Source: Gammaproteobacteria bacterium
Lineage (GTDB): Bacteria; Pseudomonadota; Gammaproteobacteria; Steroidobacterales; UBA11654
Reading direction: 5' to 3'
Assembly: GCA_002691465.1 (NCBI GenBank)
Contig: NZHP01000030.1
Location: 1-54,171, forward strand
DNA length: 54,171 nt
This document shows, piece after piece, positions 49,671 through 54,171 of the stretch. The translations under genes and the position numbers were made by a program. The first letter of the stretch is position 1. The number at the start of each line of letters is the position of its first letter. The notes below the pieces were generated by a model, which was given only the letters and a program-made list of their open reading frames with translations, did no database searches and was not told the DNA's origin.

Positions 49671-51956
49671 TTAAAATTCAGCACCAATTCTTAACATTAT
49701 TTGTCTGGGAGCGATAAGCTCATCGCCTGTTGCGCCAACACCAAAGACGTCGGTAAACCTGGCATTGATTCCATCTTTGTCAAAGAGGTTTTTACCAATC
49801 AGCTCAAAACGTAAACTGTTTTGTGCTCCGGCAGGGTAAAAACCTAACATCACGTCCAGGACATCATAATTTGGAACAACGTCTGTTTGGTTGTTGTTGA
49901 ATATTCTATGCTTAAATCCACCGCGGTAAGTATATTGGATTGTGCCCTTAAGCTCTCCCCAACTAAGGTCATCTGTCCAATTAAGCGCCACATTGCCTGT
50001 AAAGCTTGGCGTTTTAGCAAGCTCGTTACCTCTGACATTTTGTATTCTGCCTGCCCGCGCAATCTGAACATCGTTACTAAACAAACCAATGCCCTGAGCT
50101 AAGAGTGCGTTTGTTGCGCTCTCTGACTCAACATTGTCTAGCGCCAAATGGTCTGCTGTAATTTCTGTATCTAGCCATGACATTCTCAAATCAAGAATTA
50201 CATCGTCAGACAGAAATGCAGAAAGCTCTAGCTCTGCTCCATATATTTCTGAGTCTGGTATGTTGCCAACGCCACCCTCAAAAACCTCTGGATCAGTTGC
50301 CTGATACTGAAGGCCTTCATAATTGTATAAAAACGCTGCTGTGTTTAGCCTTACTCGTCCTCCAGCAAGGTCGGTTTTAAGGCCAACCTCAAATGCATCA
50401 ACAATTTCTTCCTGAAATGTTGGCAATACAACAATTTGTGCAACAGTGTCCTCTCTTCCATATGTAAGGTTTGAGCCTCCAGGCTTATATCCTCTTGTGA
50501 AAGAACCAAACACCATTGTGTTGTCGTCAATGTCCTTTTCTACAACGAGCCTGCCTGTAACTTTGTTGCCATCTGTTTCCAGTATGTCTGTTCCAGAGCG
50601 GCCATAAAAATTTGTAACGGCGCTGTAGACTTCATCATTTGTGTGCCTTAGGCCGAAAACAGTCCTTAGGGATTCGCTGTGGTTCCAGGTTCCTTGGCCA
50701 TAAAATGAGGTTGAGTCTCTCTCTGGTGTTGAGTTTGTGATAAAACCAAAGTCTCCACTGTAGCTGTAAACGTCATTTGTCGTAAATGGATCGAACACGC
50801 CATCAAAACCAAAATCAAGCCTTTCTAGTATGCTGATCTCAATTTCTGTATCCAGGTAGAAGAGTCCCGCTACCCAATCAAGTTTTCCAAACATTGGTTC
50901 GGATGAAACGAGGTTTATTTCCTGTGTGACGGTTGTTTGTTTGTTGGTTTCAGGGTCATATTCGCTCGGCAATAAAGCAAACGGGGGCAAATAGTTCAGA
51001 TCATTTCTATCGTTATCTCTTCTAACTAAGATATCGTCAACCTGGTAGCTTGTTAGGGATTTTAAGCTGAAGTTCTCATAATCCCACTCTAAGACTGCAC
51101 TAAAAAGTTGGGCCTCTAGTTTATGCTCTGTGGGTGAGTTCTGGCGAAGCTGCCTTGGGTCGGGTGTTGGGTCGATTATGCCTTTTTGTGCTGCCCCATT
51201 TCTGTCTTCATCAAAGATTTGTGCTGTGAAGTCTGCTCTAAAGTTGTCAGAGGGCTCATACTTAAGACGCACCCTAGCGGAAAAACTATCCGCATCATCC
51301 AGGTCCTGACCATTGGTTAGATTTTCTGTGAAGCCATCTCTGATGTTAGATATAAATGAGGCTCTCATCGCCAAGTTGTCGCTTAACGGTCTGTTAACTC
51401 CGGCCCTGATTTTGAACAGGCCATGATCGCCTAACGTAAGGTCTGCTGAGCCATAGGTTTCGTCTGTGGTTGGAGCTTTAGTAACTACATTAATGGCTCC
51501 TCCAGTAGAGTTTTGGCCAAAAAGAGTTCCTTGTGGGCCCCTAAGCACCTCTACCCTTTCTAGGTCGAGAAAATCAGTTTGAAGTGAATATGGAGAGGCA
51601 ACATATATCCCGTCTAGGTGGTAAGAAACTGATGGCGTAGCAATCGCGTTTTGATTTGTTTCATAGCCCACACCTCTTATAGTGATAACGGTTTTAAAAC
51701 CCTCGTTTTTTGCAACATTTACGCCGGGTGCAATAGCGCTTAAATCAACAAATGTAGAAATTTGCCTGTTGTCTAGATCAACTCCGCTAAGTACGGTTAC
51801 TGCTTGGGACAGGTCTTGGAGGCTTTCGCTTCTTTTCTCTGCGGTAACTATGATCTCTTCGAACATGGGTTCGCTGTTTTGTGCTAGTGGTGAAAGGGTA
51901 AAAATTAAAGCAGGAAGCAATATGGTTGCTTTAGCTAAGTGGTTTGTTTTTGTCAT
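49671..51956 (-). CDS. TonB-dependent outer membrane receptor
   Basis: 761-residue outer-membrane active-uptake receptor. The signal peptide (ILLPALIFTLSPLAQ) is followed by a TonB-box-like EEIIVTAEKR and the plug domain (SLQDLSQAVTVLSG, VTIRGVGYETN, LRGPQGTLFGQNSTGGAINV). The rest is a 22-strand-type beta-barrel with repeated aromatic strands. It ends IMLRIGAEF with a C-terminal Phe, as outer-membrane assembly requires. Ribosome site AAAGGA precedes the ATG. It is the first gene of the minus-strand run. The ligand is unknown; this subtype in marine bacteria often takes up lipids, aromatics or polysaccharide pieces, but that is a guess. Confidence 0.92.
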   Translation of the reverse strand: MTKTNHLAKATILLPALIFTLSPLAQNSEPMFEEIIVTAEKRSESLQDLSQAVTVLSGVDLDNRQISTFVDLSAIAPGVNVAKNEGFKTVITIRGVGYETNQNAIATPSVSYHLDGIYVASPYSLQTDFLDLERVEVLRGPQGTLFGQNSTGGAINVVTKAPTTDETYGSADLTLGDHGLFKIRAGVNRPLSDNLAMRASFISNIRDGFTENLTNGQDLDDADSFSARVRLKYEPSDNFRADFTAQIFDEDRNGAAQKGIIDPTPDPRQLRQNSPTEHKLEAQLFSAVLEWDYENFSLKSLTSYQVDDILVRRDNDRNDLNYLPPFALLPSEYDPETNKQTTVTQEINLVSSEPMFGKLDWVAGLFYLDTEIEISILERLDFGFDGVFDPFTTNDVYSYSGDFGFITNSTPERDSTSFYGQGTWNHSESLRTVFGLRHTNDEVYSAVTNFYGRSGTDILETDGNKVTGRLVVEKDIDDNTMVFGSFTRGYKPGGSNLTYGREDTVAQIVVLPTFQEEIVDAFEVGLKTDLAGGRVRLNTAAFLYNYEGLQYQATDPEVFEGGVGNIPDSEIYGAELELSAFLSDDVILDLRMSWLDTEITADHLALDNVESESATNALLAQGIGLFSNDVQIARAGRIQNVRGNELAKTPSFTGNVALNWTDDLSWGELKGTIQYTYRGGFKHRIFNNNQTDVVPNYDVLDVMLGFYPAGAQNSLRFELIGKNLFDKDGINARFTDVFGVGATGDELIAPRQIMLRIGAEF

Positions 51957-52236
51957 TTCAATTCCTTTTATTGCCCCCCTTCAGATAGGGCAGTTAAATT
52001 GAGCTGGTAATAGAAGAACTAATTATGAGATAAACGACTCCGTTTCTTCAGCTTCCGCTTACTTGCGTCTCACTATGGTTTTGAACCAAATGTATATTTT
52101 GCGAGTTGTGGGAATTAACCAACATACTTAATAATACAAGGGATCAAAACTCCAATCAATCGATCTTTATCATTAAAGACTTATATTTTCTTAAAAAAGA
52201 AAGATATAATTTTGAGAAAAGATTCGAGGGTTTTTC
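51957..52236. other. 280-base divergent intergenic region between receptor and glyQS
   Basis: The longest gap in the window. It must hold the receptor promoter (minus) and the glycyl-tRNA synthetase promoter (plus). TATAAT occurs at 52205-52210, 27 bases before the glyQS TTG, without a good -35 partner. A short hairpin AAACG-ACTC-CGTTT lies at 52032-52045 and could be an operator or part of the receptor leader. I see no T-box, glycine riboswitch or other recognisable RNA element. Confidence 0.4.
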
Positions 52237-53595
52237 TTGGCCGCAAAAAACATGGAAGAGTTGGTGTCTCTCTGCAAAAGGAGGGGTTTTGTATTTCAGT
52301 CAGGGGAGGTTTATGGTGGGCTTCAGGGTGTCTATGATTATGGGCCCTTAGGGGTTGAGCTAAAAAACAATCTCAAGAACTCTTGGTGGAGCTCAATGAT
52401 TTATGAAAGGGATGACATAGAGGGTTTAGACGCATCTATATTATCCAAACCAGAACTTTTTAAATATTCGGGGCACGAAGAAACCTTTTCTGATCCTTTG
52501 GTGGATTGCAGATCTTGCAAGTCTCGGTGGAGAGAAGATTTAGTAAAAGATGGAAAATGTCTGGCTTGTGGCTCAACAGACCTCACTGATGCGCGTGCTT
52601 TTAACCTAATGTTCAAAACCCCTGTTGGCCCAGTTGAAAATGAAGAAAGCTTTGCTTACCTCAGGCCAGAAACCGCTCAACACATTTTTACAAGCTTCAA
52701 AAACGTTCAGGACTCAACATCAAAGCAGATACCGTTTGGAATAGCTCAAATTGGAAAAGCATTTAGAAACGAGATTAATCCAAGAAATTTTATTTTTAGG
52801 TTGAGAGAGTTTGAACAAATGGAGTTGGAATATTTTGTGAGGCCTGGCGAAGATGAGGCGGCACTTGATTACTGGAGAGAGCAAAGATTGAGCTGGTGGA
52901 AAAAACAGGGTATCAGCTCATCGAGTCTTGAAATATATGATGTACCTCCAGATGAGTTGGCACATTATTCCAAAAGAACCATAGATATTATGTACCGCTT
53001 TCCACATGGCCTAGAGGAACTAGAGGGCATTGCGAATAGGACAGACTTTGATCTAGGGTCGCACACAAAAAACCAGAAAGACCTCTCCCTATCTGCGAAC
53101 ATAAAGAAAAATGATGAATCAACTATGCGCTTGGCCGTTCAGGATCTCGATGCTAAGAAATGGTTTGTTCCTTATGTAATAGAGCCCTCTGCTGGTGTGG
53201 ATAGAGGGTTTTTAGCGATATTAAATGAGGCATACACGCTTGAAGTTCTGGCTGATGGCAAAGAAAGGGTTGTATTAAAACTAAGGCCGCACCTCTCTCC
53301 GATTAAAGCCGCTGTAATACCGCTTAAGAAAAACAATGAGGGGCTTGTCGCTCTCGCAAAAGAGATTAAGTCAGGCCTGCAGTCGCTGGGCAAGGGCAGG
53401 GTTATTTTAGAAAACACGGGAAACATTGGAAAGGCCTATCGAAGGCATGATGAGGTCGGAACCCCCCTCTGTATAACTGTTGATTTTGACAGTCTCGAAA
53501 GAGATACGGTTACGCTGAGAGACAGAGATTCAATGGAGCAACAAACCGTGGCAATTTCTGATCTAAAACAAACATACTCAGAGCTCTTAAAGTAA
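52237..53595 (+). CDS. glyQS: Glycyl-tRNA synthetase, single-chain alpha2 type
   Basis: Class II synthetase of the homodimeric alpha2 type. It has [20 protein letters not shown] near the start, a zinc site Cys91-x2-Cys94 and Cys108-x2-Cys111, motif 2 [39 protein letters not shown], and motif 3 [17 protein letters not shown]-terminal anticodon domain starts about residue 355 ([14 protein letters not shown]). The length is 452 residues. Start is TTG 52237, with GAGGG 6 bases upstream. Most gammaproteobacteria instead use the unrelated GlyQ/GlyS alpha2-beta2 enzyme, which is usually found at this position near plsC. This suggests replacement by transfer. Confidence 0.94.
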   Translation: MAAKNMEELVSLCKRRGFVFQSGEVYGGLQGVYDYGPLGVELKNNLKNSWWSSMIYERDDIEGLDASILSKPELFKYSGHEETFSDPLVDCRSCKSRWREDLVKDGKCLACGSTDLTDARAFNLMFKTPVGPVENEESFAYLRPETAQHIFTSFKNVQDSTSKQIPFGIAQIGKAFRNEINPRNFIFRLREFEQMELEYFVRPGEDEAALDYWREQRLSWWKKQGISSSSLEIYDVPPDELAHYSKRTIDIMYRFPHGLEELEGIANRTDFDLGSHTKNQKDLSLSANIKKNDESTMRLAVQDLDAKKWFVPYVIEPSAGVDRGFLAILNEAYTLEVLADGKERVVLKLRPHLSPIKAAVIPLKKNNEGLVALAKEIKSGLQSLGKGRVILENTGNIGKAYRRHDEVGTPLCITVDFDSLERDTVTLRDRDSMEQQTVAISDLKQTYSELLK

Positions 53596-53602
53596 AAACA
53601 AA

Positions 53603-54171
53603 ATGGTCTATCTCAGGTCAACAATATATACGGCCTGTATGTTTATAAGCTTTCTTGTATTGGCGCCAATTGCTTTGTTGCCTTTTATAGGCCATACACA
53701 AAGATGGAAAATTGCAAAGTCCTGGGCAAACATAAATATATATTTATGTGAACACATATGCGGGCTCAAATTTCATATAAAGGGATTAGAAAATATTCCA
53801 CATGAGCACTGTGTGCTTTTTGTAAAGCACTCTTCTGTTTATGAAATATTTATATTGTTACGCTACTTTAGTCCATCTTCATGGGTGGGCAAGTTTGAGC
53901 TTATGTATTTGCCAATATTTAGGGGGGTCTTTAAGAGGTTTAAACTAATCCCTGTTAAAAGAGGGCGCGGGTCTACAGAAGTATTAAAAGTTAGAGAAAT
54001 GGGCAAGGAGCGTCTTGCTTCAGGAAACTGGATAATAATATTCCCAGAAGGCACTAGAATGGAATATAACGAATCTAAGAAGTATGGATTATCTGGCTCA
54101 ATTTTGGCAAAAGAAACTGAATCAATGGTGCTTCCAATTTCACATAACTCAGGGAAATACTGGAAGAGAAG
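53603..54171 (+). CDS. plsC: 1-acyl-sn-glycerol-3-phosphate acyltransferase, 3'-truncated by the window edge
   Basis: Membrane-bound enzyme that acylates lysophosphatidic acid to phosphatidic acid. ATG at 53603; the frame runs off the window. An N-terminal hydrophobic helix (CMFISFLVLAPIALLPFIG) precedes the acyltransferase motifs. The catalytic motif reads KHSSVYE (H-x4-E rather than the usual H-x4-D, as in the KHQSxWE subgroup), followed by IPVKRGRGST, IIIFPEGTRM and LPISHNSGKYWKR. It lies 7 bases after glyQS; in Pseudomonas glyQ-glyS is followed by gmhB and then this gene, and gmhB is absent here. Confidence 0.92.
   Translation, partial: MVYLRSTIYTACMFISFLVLAPIALLPFIGHTQRWKIAKSWANINIYLCEHICGLKFHIKGLENIPHEHCVLFVKHSSVYEIFILLRYFSPSSWVGKFELMYLPIFRGVFKRFKLIPVKRGRGSTEVLKVREMGKERLASGNWIIIFPEGTRMEYNESKKYGLSGSILAKETESMVLPISHNSGKYWKR

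Noticed and set aside
51957-52236. Glycine riboswitch or T-box leader for glyQS
   Set aside because: I see no tandem aptamer cores, T-box sequence or terminator/antiterminator pair, and the only TATAAT lies too close to the start to leave a long leader.

Overview
The window reads as a piece of a small, A+T-rich, streamlined marine gammaproteobacterial chromosome. A SAR86-like lineage is my best guess. That rests on gene-order resemblance to Pseudomonas and E. coli, compact spacing, low G+C and a large TonB-dependent receptor, not on any database match. I see no phage, insertion sequence, CRISPR array, rRNA or tRNA gene. Coding density is very high: no gap exceeds 300 bases, and all seven convergent gene pairs abut (0-3 bases) or overlap.

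Region 1 (1-13 kb) is housekeeping: pyrE (cut by the window edge), dut, rpmB-rpmG-mutM, then ggt-coaD-rsmD on the minus strand, rpoH-trmB on the plus strand, and gltB-gltD (glutamate synthase). This is the familiar pyrE/dut/rpmBG/mutM/coaD/rsmD/rpoH neighbourhood with several usual members absent (slmA, coaBC, radC, ftsY-ftsE-ftsX). A perfect CIRCE operator, the HrcA binding site, lies just upstream of rpoH.

Region 2 (13-21 kb) holds a tightly coupled set: an AGCS amino-acid:sodium symporter, a flavin-reductase-like protein with a C-terminal PCP_red-like tail, and a succinate-semialdehyde dehydrogenase, followed by a MATE exporter. Acetyl-CoA synthetase and an HNH endonuclease are on the other strand.

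Region 3 (21-39.9 kb) is housekeeping again: pntAA-pntAB-pntB, an aminotransferase, priA-argS, def-fmt-DUF4390-ntrY-ntrX (minus strand), smg-topA-tsaC-aroE, a glutaredoxin and xthA. NtrX has an eroded AAA+ domain, and TopA carries C-terminal repeats instead of zinc ribbons.

Region 4 (39.8-52 kb) is a single minus-strand run of 11 genes: TonB-dependent receptor, purine-type phosphoribosyltransferase, ferredoxin-reductase-like flavoprotein, small membrane protein, pgi, a CREST/ceramidase-like membrane hydrolase, a secreted serine hydrolase, a GST-like protein, a TIM-barrel isomerase, an APH-type kinase, and a class-III PLP enzyme resembling phospho-lyases of the AGXT2L family. The last four genes form a compact unit that looks like phosphorylation followed by phospho-elimination of an amino alcohol or hydroxy-amino acid. 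This is the best candidate here for an undescribed catabolic module.

Region 5 (52.2 kb to the end) has a single-chain alpha2-type glycyl-tRNA synthetase followed by plsC. It sits where related bacteria carry glyQ-glyS, which suggests replacement in place. Three genes (pntAB, tsaC and the GST-like gene) have conserved N-termini that extend upstream of any ATG/GTG/TTG. In two of them the only plausible start is a CTG overlapping the preceding stop as CTGA.
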